Assembly (NCBI GenBank): GCA_020634015.1 | Contig: JACKCN010000006.1 | Span: forward strand, 124,001 to 188,000 | Source of the DNA: Candidatus Delongbacteria bacterium | GTDB taxonomy: Bacteria; CAIWAD01 | Direction of reading: 5' to 3' | DNA: 64,000 nt | Part shown: piece by piece, positions 16,555 to 25,629 of the stretch | Position numbering within the stretch: the first letter of the stretch is position 1 | How the letters are laid out: the number at the start of each line of letters is the position of its first letter | Position numbers and translations under genes: made by a program | The notes under the pieces: generated by a model | The model's input: only the letters and a program-made list of their open reading frames with translations | The model's database searches: none | What the model was told of the DNA's origin: nothing

Positions 16555-16593
16555 AAAAAAGGGAAGTTGCCTGCATCGCTGCAGGCAACTTCC
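16555..16593 (-). terminator. Rho-independent terminator of the 968-residue secreted protein
   Basis: On the minus strand a perfect 14-base stem (GGAAGTTGCCTGCA and its complement) closes a four-base loop and is followed by CTTTTTT. It lies 42 bases past the stop of the gene at 16636-19542. Confidence 0.9.
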
Positions 16594-16635
16594 ATGCTCT
16601 TGAGCGCCGCGGATCAAGAAACTCCGCTGCGGTGT

Positions 16636-19542
16636 CTATTCGCTGATCGCGGTCACACAGTAGAATTTCTTGCCGCCGGTTGCGGGAGTACTCCAGCTTT
16701 CACCGGCAAAGGAGCCTGTCAGATCCTCGGTGAATCCGGTATACGGATTGCTTGAGGAGTAGACCTTGTAGGAGGTGGCATCGGTCACAGGGTCCCAGGT
16801 CAACACCGTGTTGCCACCGAAAACGTGAATGCTCACGTTGACAGGAGCACCGAAAGGAGGGACATGGGTGAAGCTTGCCGTCACTTCCTCGGCCGAGCCC
16901 CATGCATAGTCGGCCACCACGCCCGCGGTGTAGAGCTGGCCTGCGCTCAGATTCTGGAACTGATAGGCATTCTCGCTCAAAGCGCTCACCTGGGGCGCCT
17001 CGTTCAAGCTGACGCTGTACGTCGCTTCATGCGTGCCGGTGAGCTGGTAGCTGGTGTAGGAATCCATGTACACCAGACCGGATTCCGCGAATCCGGGCCT
17101 GGATTCCACCGACATGTCATAGGTGCCCAGGGAGACCACGGCCGGGTCACCCGTGTAGGCGTCCAGACTGTAGAGGCCGCTTGCCAACAGGGCTCCGTCC
17201 TGATGGTACTCGATCAGGTCGTTGTCCAGATCGGCAACGAGCTTGAAGCTGAACCACTGATCCTGCGGATAGGCGAAAGTGAGTTCGTTGCCACCGATCA
17301 TGATGTTGACGGTGCCATCCGCGCGGTAGAAGAGCTCGATCGCGAACATGGCTCCCCACACGCCTTCCCTGATGATTCCATGATGAGCACAGTGTCCGGA
17401 TGGCACATACAGCGCGGCTTCGAATACGTACGTTCCAACGGTAGGATACGGCCAGCCAAAATCGCAGTAGATATCACCAGGGGTTCCGTCCACCGTATCG
17501 ATCTTGAGGGACTTGGTTCCTTCGAATGCCTGATCCTCGGTGGTGAACGCATTGCTGTTCGGCCACAAGGGGGTATACCAGTATCTGATGTTGGCCGTCA
17601 CATCCATGCCTGTCTGGAACTGCTCGTGGTCCTGGGAATAGGCATCCACGGGAAGCGGATGTTTCCAGCTGGCAGCTCCATCATCGGCTACCGCAAGCTG
17701 ACGAACAGGATATGTGTTCGGCACCAATTCAATGGTCAGCGAGGTTGTCTGGTTCTGGAGAAACTCCACGTTGTCCTGAATCCAGATCTCGTGCCCCAGA
17801 GCCCACACACTGACCGTATATGTTCCGGCTGTCCAGATTTCGCCAGTGTAGCTGCTTTCCCAGACGTCGATCTGTGAGACACTGCTGTTGTCACCAACCT
17901 TGATCTTGATGCTGGACCAGTCGAATGTCTCGGGCTGATCCACGACAAAATCCAGGTGAATGTAGGCCGGAGTGCTCACACTCATGAATTCAATGTCCAG
18001 CTGAGTGGTTGCTTCTGCCACGACCACGACATCCTGTATCATCACGTCGTAGCAATTGCTCTGTGTTGCAAGGATGTCATAGGTTCCCGCCGGCAGGATC
18101 AGCTGGTAATTGTCGGCTCCCGTGCCATTCGTCACATATTGGGCACTGCCATCATCGGCGGTGATGGTCGCCAGCGTGAATGGATCCCAATTGTAGATCT
18201 GGGTCAGATTGCCTTCAATGAAGCCGGCATCGGGAATCTGCTCAAGACTGAAATCGTTGCCGGGAACGGTTGCGCCTTCCGGCACGACGATGCCGGTCAA
18301 TGTCTGGCCAAGGTAGCCCGGCAGACTGGCGCTGATGTCGTATGTGCCCGCTCCGATCGGCAGTGAGTAGAATCCGTTGGCATCGGGATAGGTCCCGGTA
18401 TTGGCAGTGAAGATGTGGACGTCCTCCACGGAACCAATACTGCCGTTGAGGGTCACCGTTCCCTCGATGTGACTCAGTTCAGGCAGCTCAAGAATGAACA
18501 GTTTTGGTAGCCAGTTGGTGTCAAGATACGAGCCCATCACCATGCTCTCATCGTCGGATATCCAGGAGATCATGTCAGCGAACTGATAATCCACAGGATG
18601 AACCACACCGAACATGTTCAGATAATCGTCGGCCTGCATGTAGCCCATTCCCGGCTTGTATACATGGGCCCACTGCCCTCCGTTCCAGAAATCTCTTGTT
18701 GTACCTACAACCATGCCGCCATTGCTTACATCCGTGGAGACGATGCTCATCCAGAAGCTTGGGTTTTCGGGCTGAACCACATCAAAGCTTGCTCCGTCAT
18801 CAAACCACAATGAACCGAAGCTGTTCATGTACCCGGCCATGTAGAGTCCATTCTGGCTGAATGCCCAGATTTCCCCGTTGACCCAGTCAGGCGGTGATGC
18901 AACCGTTTCCCGAGTGATGTTCAGATTCTCGTCCACTGTCCACAGGGTGGGTATCCAGCCTCCATCGACATTCGCCAACCAGCCGGCGAACTGTGTGCCG
19001 TCCTCACTGACCGCGTTGATGCGTCCATCCCGGGTGTCGTCTTCGGGAAACAGGTCCAGGATCTGCCAGTCACCGGATCCATCCTGATACCACATCACAG
19101 GTGTCGTGTGAGAAGCAGAAATCCACTGCAGGCCACCCAGAAATGTACCTGCCGAGTTGCAGCTCCAGACATTGCTGAAGAACATGTCGCTGTTCTGGCC
19201 GTACGAAAGATGTGGCAGCTCGTGATATGTATTGTCCGCATCCCAGTAGCACGGCAGTTCGTGGCCCAGGTTGGCATCGATCTTTGAGCCGAAAATCCGT
19301 CCGTCATCGCTGATTGCGCCCGCTTCAGCGTTGGTGTCCACATTCACGACGCCTTCGATCTCGGTCCAGTACAGCACTCCAGCCCAGGGGTAATTGTATG
19401 CGGCGACTTTCAACCCATCGGAGGTGACGCCGGCAACACTTGCTCCTCCCAGGTCGAATGGAACCATTTCTCCCACTGGATATGCCAGCAGGCAGCCAGG
19501 TGCAAGCAACAGTCCCAGCAAGACAAGTGCATTTCGTTTCAC
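16636..19542 (-). CDS. Large secreted propeller/Fn3-type protein
   Basis: A 968-residue exported protein. The signal peptide is L-V-L-L-G-L-L-L-A-P-G-C-L-L-A. About residues 20-370 contain repeats of the type A-I-S-D-D-G-R-I-F-G and A-V-S-E-D-G-T-Q-F-A-G, resembling the HAF-type propeller blades of extracellular proteins. Residues about 375-610 hold carboxypeptidase-regulatory-like modules (I-E-G-T-V-T-L-N-G and F-Y-S-L-P-I-G-A-G-T-Y-D-I). A lectin-like region and a final Fn3-like domain (L-T-W-D-P-V-T-D-A-T-S-Y-K-V-Y) follow. There is no P-N-P-F-N-P sorting domain, unlike the other large secreted proteins here. Translation starts with GTG behind AAGGAG. Base composition is visibly lower in G+C than its neighbours. 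Function is unknown, probably adhesion or surface binding. Confidence 0.82.
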   Translation of the reverse strand: MKRNALVLLGLLLAPGCLLAYPVGEMVPFDLGGASVAGVTSDGLKVAAYNYPWAGVLYWTEIEGVVNVDTNAEAGAISDDGRIFGSKIDANLGHELPCYWDADNTYHELPHLSYGQNSDMFFSNVWSCNSAGTFLGGLQWISASHTTPVMWYQDGSGDWQILDLFPEDDTRDGRINAVSEDGTQFAGWLANVDGGWIPTLWTVDENLNITRETVASPPDWVNGEIWAFSQNGLYMAGYMNSFGSLWFDDGASFDVVQPENPSFWMSIVSTDVSNGGMVVGTTRDFWNGGQWAHVYKPGMGYMQADDYLNMFGVVHPVDYQFADMISWISDDESMVMGSYLDTNWLPKLFILELPELSHIEGTVTLNGSIGSVEDVHIFTANTGTYPDANGFYSLPIGAGTYDISASLPGYLGQTLTGIVVPEGATVPGNDFSLEQIPDAGFIEGNLTQIYNWDPFTLATITADDGSAQYVTNGTGADNYQLILPAGTYDILATQSNCYDVMIQDVVVVAEATTQLDIEFMSVSTPAYIHLDFVVDQPETFDWSSIKIKVGDNSSVSQIDVWESSYTGEIWTAGTYTVSVWALGHEIWIQDNVEFLQNQTTSLTIELVPNTYPVRQLAVADDGAASWKHPLPVDAYSQDHEQFQTGMDVTANIRYWYTPLWPNSNAFTTEDQAFEGTKSLKIDTVDGTPGDIYCDFGWPYPTVGTYVFEAALYVPSGHCAHHGIIREGVWGAMFAIELFYRADGTVNIMIGGNELTFAYPQDQWFSFKLVADLDNDLIEYHQDGALLASGLYSLDAYTGDPAVVSLGTYDMSVESRPGFAESGLVYMDSYTSYQLTGTHEATYSVSLNEAPQVSALSENAYQFQNLSAGQLYTAGVVADYAWGSAEEVTASFTHVPPFGAPVNVSIHVFGGNTVLTWDPVTDATSYKVYSSSNPYTGFTEDLTGSFAGESWSTPATGGKKFYCVTAISE

Positions 19543-20295
19543 GAATCGATCTCCTTTTTATGATCAACTTCTGTCAATTCTTCTGGTCCGACCATTCCGG
19601 TGGTCGCTGCAATCGGAGTCGCAAGGACCGAACGGATCATCTGCTGCTTGGCATGGATGGAACAGGGTCTGGATCGCACAGCCAACGATCCGCATCCGGA
19701 TCTCACCCGTGGCTCCCCGAACCCGTTGGGTCAGTGTGCACGAGCCGCATTGCTGGATCTTGCCTGGCTGTTGCCCAGGACCAGACAACATCTGTGCCAA
19801 CCACGGCCAACCGTGTGATTCTCAGCGATCTGGCTGTTTTGCAACATGTTTCGAGTATTGTTGTGGCGCGTCCGACTCGTAGAATTCTTGCATGTCCCAG
19901 ATCTGTCATTAAAGAACTGAGTCACTATGAGATTGAACGGGCGTTCCCGGCCGGCTTGCGGCAGACCCGGATGGCCTCGCTGACCCTCCATCATGCCCGG
20001 ATCCAGCGCGGATGGTTGAACCCGCTGTCCAGCAATCCATCGGGACGCCATGTCACGGCCGAAGCCGTTCCGGGGCGTGTCCTGTGCGCAGGCTGATCTG
20101 GATTTTCGATCGGGGAAGGCCGCCGTACGCTGCGGGGGAGGGCTCGGAGGTCTGGCCGCACTCTTCACGCGTCCGGCAGGACGCGCGCGAGGCCATGTCT
20201 GTGAACGTCCTGGAACCACACCCGAGCACGGTTCCTTCTGGCTGTGGCCTGAGCCCGCCTTGCCTGGATGGCCGGCCTCCGGGTGCGGCCGCCTC
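19543..20295. other. 753-base region without a supported gene
   Basis: Between the secreted-protein gene start and the end of the DMT transporter gene, both on the minus strand. Open frames occur in several phases but none has a ribosome-binding site, a conserved motif or a consistent composition. The part near 19820-19930 is noticeably A+T-rich. It could hold the promoter of the secreted-protein gene, whose AAGGAG site is at about 19550. I see no RNA gene. Confidence 0.4.
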
Positions 20296-21189
20296 TCAGC
20301 CCGCGTAGAGCAGGCCGACGCCCGCCACGGACAGCAACACCCCCAACCAGACCCGCCCTGTCGACGGTTTGCCACCAAGCGTATTCAGCACCAGCACGAA
20401 GAGCACGCTCATGGCCAGGCTGGTCTGGGCCACCGCCGCCTGCGTGTGCTTGAAGGCCAGTTGCTGGAAGATGATGCCACCCACGGTGCCGATCAGCGCG
20501 GCCAGTGCCACGGCCAGCATCAGGCGCGGTGAGACACGGGTCGGCAGGTAGCGTTGGTGGCGCAGGGGCAGCAGCAGGCTCAGCAGCAGCGCACCGCCCA
20601 GCAGACGCAACCAGGCGCTGTCGGAGGCGGCCACATCGGCGCGCAGAAAGGCCAGCCGCGTGATCACGGCCCCGCCCGCCTGACAGAGGGCCGCGAGCAG
20701 CGCCCAGCCCAGTCCGGCCTTGAGCACACGGCCCGTGGCGGAATTCTTCTCCCCGGGTTGCACCAGCACCAGGGCCACCCCGCCCAGCACGGCGCCCATG
20801 CCCAGCAACTTCAGCGGCCCGGGCCATTCGCCCAGCCAGAGGCCGGCACCCAGCAGGGCCAGCAGGGGCGCGGTGGTCTCGGCCACCAGCACCGTGTTGC
20901 GTTCGCCCAGCCGGTTGAGCGCGTTGAAGAAGGCCGTGTCACCCAGACCGATGCCCAGCGCGCCACTGAGCAAAAGCAGTGCGGTAAGCTGTGAGGGCAT
21001 CTCCAGAGGGGCGTGTCCGGCCAGCCAGAGGGCCGGTGTGATCACGGCCAGCGCGACCAGCCCTTTCCAGAGGTTGAGCTGCATGGGGGAGAGGCTGCCG
21101 CCCAGTCGGCGGAAGAGGATTGAGCCCAGGGCCCAGCAGGCCGCCGCCGCCAGTCCCGCCAGCAGACCCAGCCCGGAGCTGCCGTTCAG
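20296..21189 (-). CDS. EamA/DMT-superfamily transporter with no canonical start codon
   Basis: An integral membrane protein of about 297 residues with two EamA repeats (around ten hydrophobic segments), the drug/metabolite transporter fold. The first ATG (21084) would delete the first membrane helix. The homologous N-terminus (G-L-L-A-G-L-A-A-A-A-C-W-A-L-G-S-I-L-F-R-R) is fully readable upstream, in the same frame as and directly after the lptD stop. No ATG, GTG or TTG lies between that stop and the helix. A CTG at 21189 sits six bases after GGAG and is my chosen start. Stop readthrough or an internal start at 21084 are alternatives. The substrate is unknown. Confidence 0.7.
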   Translation of the reverse strand: MNGSSGLGLLAGLAAAACWALGSILFRRLGGSLSPMQLNLWKGLVALAVITPALWLAGHAPLEMPSQLTALLLLSGALGIGLGDTAFFNALNRLGERNTVLVAETTAPLLALLGAGLWLGEWPGPLKLLGMGAVLGGVALVLVQPGEKNSATGRVLKAGLGWALLAALCQAGGAVITRLAFLRADVAASDSAWLRLLGGALLLSLLLPLRHQRYLPTRVSPRLMLAVALAALIGTVGGIIFQQLAFKHTQAAVAQTSLAMSVLFVLVLNTLGGKPSTGRVWLGVLLSVAGVGLLYAG

Positions 21190-21201
21190 GATGCGCTCCG
21201 C

Positions 21202-23913
21202 TCAGATGCCGCCACCGGTGGCTCCTTCCTTCTTCTCCCACTTCAGGTCCTGGAGGAAGGAGCTCTTGACCCGGATCAGCAGGTAGTATCCCGGGTTGGC
21301 GCCGCGCGGATCCCAGGTGAAAAACCCTTCCCAGCAGTGCATATCGCGGTAGATCCGGATGGAACTGGAGGAAAAGCTGCGCTGCTCGATGTCGTAATAC
21401 ATGCTGGTGCTCAGTTTCCAGAACTGCGAGAAGCGCAATGAGCCCGAGGCGTTGAGGAAACTGCGGCGCTGGATGCTGTTGGGGTTCGAGCTGTCACGGC
21501 TCCAGCTCCATGAGAGCGACGATTCCCAGGGCACGCTGAGGTTGGTGCTGCCCCAGACGGGGTCGAAGCGTTCCGACTCGGTGGTGGTGAGTGCGTCGTC
21601 CTCCTCGTCTTCACGGGGCGTGCTGGGGGCGTCCCCACCCCGGACTCGCGTGCCCAGAGTGAGACTGGTGTTGGTCATCCGGGGAAGCCGCGGGTCCAGA
21701 TCGTTGCCTCCCAGCCAGATCAGCCGGTTGATACGCTGGCCCGTGAGCGGGTCGGTCTTGTAGAAGGTATGGGTCGTGCTCAACGCCATGGTGAGCGTGC
21801 TCAGCGGACCCAGCTTGCCGCCCGTGTACTTCAGCGGGTCCAGGCTGTAGCTGGTGTTCAGGTCCGAGAGGCGGAAAGTCTCCTTGGTGAAGTCGTAGCC
21901 GCTGGAACTGCTCATGCTCAGCAGGTCCATGCGTACCACGTCGCCCGAATCGGCGGGGGCCAGCTTGCCCTGGAAGAGGTTGTCCAGACCAATGCCCAGC
22001 CGGCGTGTTTCGCGCGTGGGCGTGTTGCCGTAGAGCGAACCCTGAAAGCGGTCCAGGCGGGCGGTCAGCGTGGTGTTGCGCGCCTTCTCGGCGTCCGCGG
22101 GGGGGCCCAGTTCCGGCAGCGGGTGATAGCGGACTTCGTCCACATAGCCCCAGCCCGGCTTGCTGAAGTCCGGCGCCACGGTCAGGCTCAGGCTGGGTTT
22201 CACCACATGGCGCACGGCCTCGAGGCGCCCGATGTGCGTGCGTGCCACACCGTAGAGCGTGGTGGCCGTGGAGAGGCTGAAGTTGAAAGTGTGACGGGCG
22301 GCGAAACCGGGCACGGTCAGGGTGTCCAGTCCACCCCCGGGGCGGGCGCGCAGGGCCTTGCTCTCGTCCACCCAGTGCTCGCTCAGGGAAAAGCGCGGGG
22401 TCAGCGAAAAGTAGCCCAGCTTGCCGGGCATGGAAAGGCCCACCTTGTGCTCGGCCCCGTTGTCGCGCTGCAGGTCCGACCAACCCAGCGTGCTGCTGGT
22501 GAAACGACTCTGGGCGGTGGCCGAGTAACTAAGCACCGTATTCTTGAGCCAGCCTCCCGCACTGCCTTCGCGGCTGTCCTTGTACACGCCGGCCAGCGGA
22601 TTCATGTTGGGAAAGCGCAGGCTGAAGTTGGGCAGGCGCCCGCTCATCACCTCGTTTTCCAGGTCCTGGCTGGCGTTGGCCGAGAGGCTGTAACTGATGC
22701 CGCTCTCGGGAAAGCGCCCGTTGAGGGTCAGGTTGCTGGTCAGGTTCTGCTGCAGGCGCGTGGCCAGATTGTTGGCGGCCGCGGTGTAGATCGAGCGGCT
22801 CGAGGCCAGGCGCACATCCCCGCGCAGACTGAGGTAGGGGTTCAATTGCTGGCTGTGACGCCAGAGCAGGTCCCAGGAGCGGGAATTGCTGGTGTTGCGC
22901 CGCGACCAGCCGGCGGACAGGGCTCCGCCATCGCTGCCGCGCAGGCGGTAGGGCGTGTAGTTGGTCAGCAGCAGGTCGGGACCCTTGTCGAAGTAGCTCA
23001 TCTTCAGCTGGGTGTCCCAGTAATTGCTGGCGGCCCAGTACCAGCCCAGATTGCGCAGACCGCGGCCTTCCTGCGAGGTGTTGTTCCACGAGGGCACGAT
23101 CAGCCCGGAAGAGCGCCCGCGCTTGAGGCTGAACAGGGCCATGGGGGCATACAGGGTGGGCACCTCGCCGAAGTGCAGCCAGACATCCTGGGCCACCACC
23201 TTGTCGCCCATGATCATTTTCAGGCGCTTGGCTTCCAGGTGAAAATGAGGGTGATCGGCGTCGCAGGTGGTGAAGAGCGCATCACCCACGTGCATTTCCT
23301 TGGGGGCCACTTTCACCAGCCGTCGCCCCCCGTAGCGGCTCTCGCCATCGGCGGTGCGCCCTTCCAGCACGGTGCCCGCCCGGGTCTTGATGTTCATGCT
23401 CATCCGGCGCCCCAGCAGTTCCTGACTGCCGTCGGTGAAGCGTGCCCAGTGGCCGCGGCTGGAATCGGGAACTGTGGCGTCGGGCGGGCGGATCACGCCG
23501 CGCGGGCTGCTGCCCCCGCCGCCCCCGACTCCGCGCCAGTCCGCCTTGCTGCTGTCGGCCACCCAGGCTTCCAGCCGGTCGTTGGGCCAGTCCAGCAGGA
23601 TGCCGTCACCGGTCAGTTCCATGCTGAGAAACAGGATGCGCGCATCGCCTTCCAGCAGGGTCTGGCGCTGCTGGACTTCCAGGTGCAGGCTGTCGGCCTG
23701 GTAGCTGAAGATGGAATCGCGTTTGGCGCTGTAGCCGCTCTGGCCCAGATAGTCGCGTGCGTTGAGCGTGGATTGGGCCTGGAGCGTGGCACTCAGGCAG
23801 AGCAGGCCCAGCAGGACCAGCCGCCAGCCAGCGAACGGGTGGAACGGAAGTGAGGTGTGCTGTGCTGGTTTCCGGGAGGCTGTGTTCACCAGTTCTTCCA
23901 TGCTTCCCGTCAT
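21202..23913 (-). CDS. lptD: LptD-like outer-membrane LPS assembly protein
   Basis: A 903-residue outer-membrane protein with a signal segment (L-V-L-L-G-L-L-C-L-S-A-T-L-Q-A-Q). An OstA-like N-terminal beta-jellyroll region (L-L-E-G-D-A-R-I, and later M-H-V-G-D-A-L-F-T-T-C-D-A-D-H-P-H-F-H-L-E-A) is followed by W-L-H-F-G-E-V-P-T-L-Y-A-P-M and the long beta-barrel. The T-C-D plus H-F-H-L-E-A arrangement is the LptD hallmark. The protein would insert lipopolysaccharide into the outer leaflet. A Gly-rich linker with five Gly in a row occurs near residue 130. The start may be the ATG at 23913 or 23901; neither has a strong ribosome-binding site. The stop is followed in the same frame by the DMT transporter. 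Confidence 0.88.
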   Translation of the reverse strand: MTGSMEELVNTASRKPAQHTSLPFHPFAGWRLVLLGLLCLSATLQAQSTLNARDYLGQSGYSAKRDSIFSYQADSLHLEVQQRQTLLEGDARILFLSMELTGDGILLDWPNDRLEAWVADSSKADWRGVGGGGGSSPRGVIRPPDATVPDSSRGHWARFTDGSQELLGRRMSMNIKTRAGTVLEGRTADGESRYGGRRLVKVAPKEMHVGDALFTTCDADHPHFHLEAKRLKMIMGDKVVAQDVWLHFGEVPTLYAPMALFSLKRGRSSGLIVPSWNNTSQEGRGLRNLGWYWAASNYWDTQLKMSYFDKGPDLLLTNYTPYRLRGSDGGALSAGWSRRNTSNSRSWDLLWRHSQQLNPYLSLRGDVRLASSRSIYTAAANNLATRLQQNLTSNLTLNGRFPESGISYSLSANASQDLENEVMSGRLPNFSLRFPNMNPLAGVYKDSREGSAGGWLKNTVLSYSATAQSRFTSSTLGWSDLQRDNGAEHKVGLSMPGKLGYFSLTPRFSLSEHWVDESKALRARPGGGLDTLTVPGFAARHTFNFSLSTATTLYGVARTHIGRLEAVRHVVKPSLSLTVAPDFSKPGWGYVDEVRYHPLPELGPPADAEKARNTTLTARLDRFQGSLYGNTPTRETRRLGIGLDNLFQGKLAPADSGDVVRMDLLSMSSSSGYDFTKETFRLSDLNTSYSLDPLKYTGGKLGPLSTLTMALSTTHTFYKTDPLTGQRINRLIWLGGNDLDPRLPRMTNTSLTLGTRVRGGDAPSTPREDEEDDALTTTESERFDPVWGSTNLSVPWESSLSWSWSRDSSNPNSIQRRSFLNASGSLRFSQFWKLSTSMYYDIEQRSFSSSSIRIYRDMHCWEGFFTWDPRGANPGYYLLIRVKSSFLQDLKWEKKEGATGGGI

Positions 23914-24079
23914 CCGGCATCGTCTTCAGGGCCGGCGGGAATTTGCCACTTGAACGGCCAAGCTCAAAACGCCCCCGTGGATCCGGATTGCTCGGCAACA
24001 AGATCGAGTGATTGCTCCTGGGGAGCGCATGAATTATTCTTGTGGCTCGTCAATACTGATGAACCACAGGAGAATCCCC

Positions 24080-24286
24080 ATGGCAACCGTTCCCAGCCGC
24101 GAAGTGTCCATCGCCACCCTGCAGGCCGCCATTACCGCCGCGGACGCATTGGGCTACGACAATGTCTGCATCGGAGAAGACAACGGTGATATCGTTGTGG
24201 GCAAGGACGTGGGACCCAGTGGAGGGCCCAGAGAGCTGGAAGGCGACGTCATCTCGAAAGTTGGAGACTCCATTTCAATCAGCTGA
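24080..24286 (+). CDS. Unrecognised 68-residue acidic protein
   Basis: A small protein with a strong ribosome-binding site (AGGAG before the ATG). It opens M-A-T-V-P-S-R-E-V-S-I and has the core A-L-G-Y-D-N-V-C-I-G-E-D-N-G-D-I-V-V-G-K-D-V-G, a Gly/Asp-rich strand pattern. No signal peptide or membrane segment is present. I do not recognise it. A second, truncated copy lies at 25378-25554 with about 88% base identity over 93 bases (hand count), and an AT-rich membrane-protein gene lies between them. The single Cys is retained in both copies. Confidence 0.7.
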   Translation: MATVPSREVSIATLQAAITAADALGYDNVCIGEDNGDIVVGKDVGPSGGPRELEGDVISKVGDSISIS

Positions 24287-24313
24287 TCGACGGAGCCGAT
24301 TGCGAGAGCTGAA

Positions 24314-25087
24314 TCACTTCTTGGGTGGATTCAAGGTGGAGAATGCTCTTCTCACTCGGATCAAGCTGAGCAATTCTGTTTTGACCAACCGCAAGGATAC
24401 GAGCAGAGACAATCCGGCCACTGTTGCCATCCACATCAACTGCTCAAGGTTCGGTTGCTGGAACAACATCACGCAGATGGTCAAGATCGTCAGCAAGAAG
24501 AAGTTTGAGTACGGTATTGGACCCAAAAATGATCTGAGAAGATTTCGTGTCATGATTATCAGCAGAGGAAGAATGAGTAGCAATTTTTGGTTCAAGACAA
24601 TCATTGCCAACATTGCTGACAAATCAATGAAAGCGGTGATCAGATACATTTTTGGATATGTATTTTCCGGTTCCATTGTGACTTTGCCATCTGTTTTTTC
24701 ATCCTCGAAACTGTAACAGTTCTTGTCAAGGATCGGTATGAATCCCATGATGAATACGACTGACAGGATCAGAAAGAACACGGACAGTTTTGGGAAAAAC
24801 AACATCAACCAGAGCATGGTGAATCCGGAAAACTTCAAGATGTTGAGCACCATCCATCCGTAAAATGTGATACGCCAGCGCCACCATCGGGAGATCCCAA
24901 CGGTTTTGCAGATTGCCGTCAAGATCGTGAGGATGAAAAAGTCTGTTCGTTTGCCCATCCATGGCAGGAGAAACAAAGGGGCCAGGATCCACAGTGAATA
25001 GTCCAGATTGATGAAACAAAGGACGAGAACGAACGAGAGTGCCAATTCAATTGCATCTATCACATTCTGGGAAACTGGATTGAACAT
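24314..25087 (-). CDS. AT-rich polytopic membrane protein, family unknown
   Basis: A 257-residue hydrophobic protein with about seven predicted membrane helices (for example F-V-L-V-L-C-F-I-N-L and F-F-L-I-L-S-V-V-F-I-M-G-F-I). A central charged loop (D-E-K-T-D-G-K-V-T-M-E-P-E) and a basic C-terminus are visible. Codon use and base composition are clearly more A+T-rich than the neighbours, which suggests recent acquisition. It lies convergent to the 68-residue gene and between that gene and its truncated copy. I do not recognise a family. The ATG at 25087 has no strong ribosome-binding site. Confidence 0.6.
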   Translation of the reverse strand: MFNPVSQNVIDAIELALSFVLVLCFINLDYSLWILAPLFLLPWMGKRTDFFILTILTAICKTVGISRWWRWRITFYGWMVLNILKFSGFTMLWLMLFFPKLSVFFLILSVVFIMGFIPILDKNCYSFEDEKTDGKVTMEPENTYPKMYLITAFIDLSAMLAMIVLNQKLLLILPLLIIMTRNLLRSFLGPIPYSNFFLLTILTICVMLFQQPNLEQLMWMATVAGLSLLVSLRLVKTELLSLIRVRRAFSTLNPPKK

Positions 25088-25377
25088 ATTGAATCCCGAT
25101 TGTGTTCACCGGCATGCAGATCTGGCCCACAGCATGGAGCCAGAATCACTGCCTAATATATCCAATGATCCTTGCCACGCATAGTCCTGGATACCCCACG
25201 AACCATCTGAATTCGTGTGGACCCGATGGAACGGATCCATCGAAACTGGATCGGCTCAGCAGTCTTGAATGCCATAGCACCCAGCTTGAATCGCACGATC
25301 CTGCAGTCGCTCACTGGATTTGAGTCACCCATTCAGGACATTCGGGACCCATCCCAGACGCTTGACCAACGGACTGC

Positions 25378-25554
25378 ACCCAGGCCGCCATCGCGGCCGC
25401 GGACGCATTGGGCTGTGACAAGGTCTGCATCGGCGAAGACAACGGCGACATCGTGGTGGGCAAGGACGTGGGGACCGGACCAGGAGGGATTCTGCAAGAG
25501 AGTGTGTGGAGTCGCACCCGATTCTTCCCGCTGAGGGTCAGACTCATTCCCTGA
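25378..25554 (+). pseudogene. Truncated second copy of the 68-residue gene
   Basis: Reading T-Q-A-A-I-A-A-A-D-A-L-G then C-D-K-V-C-I-G-E-D-N-G-D-I-V-V-G-K-D-V-G, this frame matches codons 15-45 of the gene at 24080. The first 14 codons are missing: an in-frame stop lies at 25363 and no start codon precedes the homologous part. After the shared G-K-D-V-G the sequence diverges and runs to a stop at 25552-25554. It is most simply a 5'-truncated, diverged duplicate. Confidence 0.75.
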
Positions 25555-25629
25555 CCCACCGTCCTGCCCATCGACACTCCGGGAACCGCGGACCCCGCGG
25601 CTCACCACTCGATGGATTCAGGAGTCCGC

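Noticed and set aside
21769..23853. 694-codon plus-strand frame opposite lptD
   Set aside because: No ribosome-binding site or family motif; lptD has recognisable features.
24080..25554. Insertion sequence bounded by the duplicated 68-residue gene
   Set aside because: No transposase, no terminal inverted repeats and the two copies are not equal in extent.
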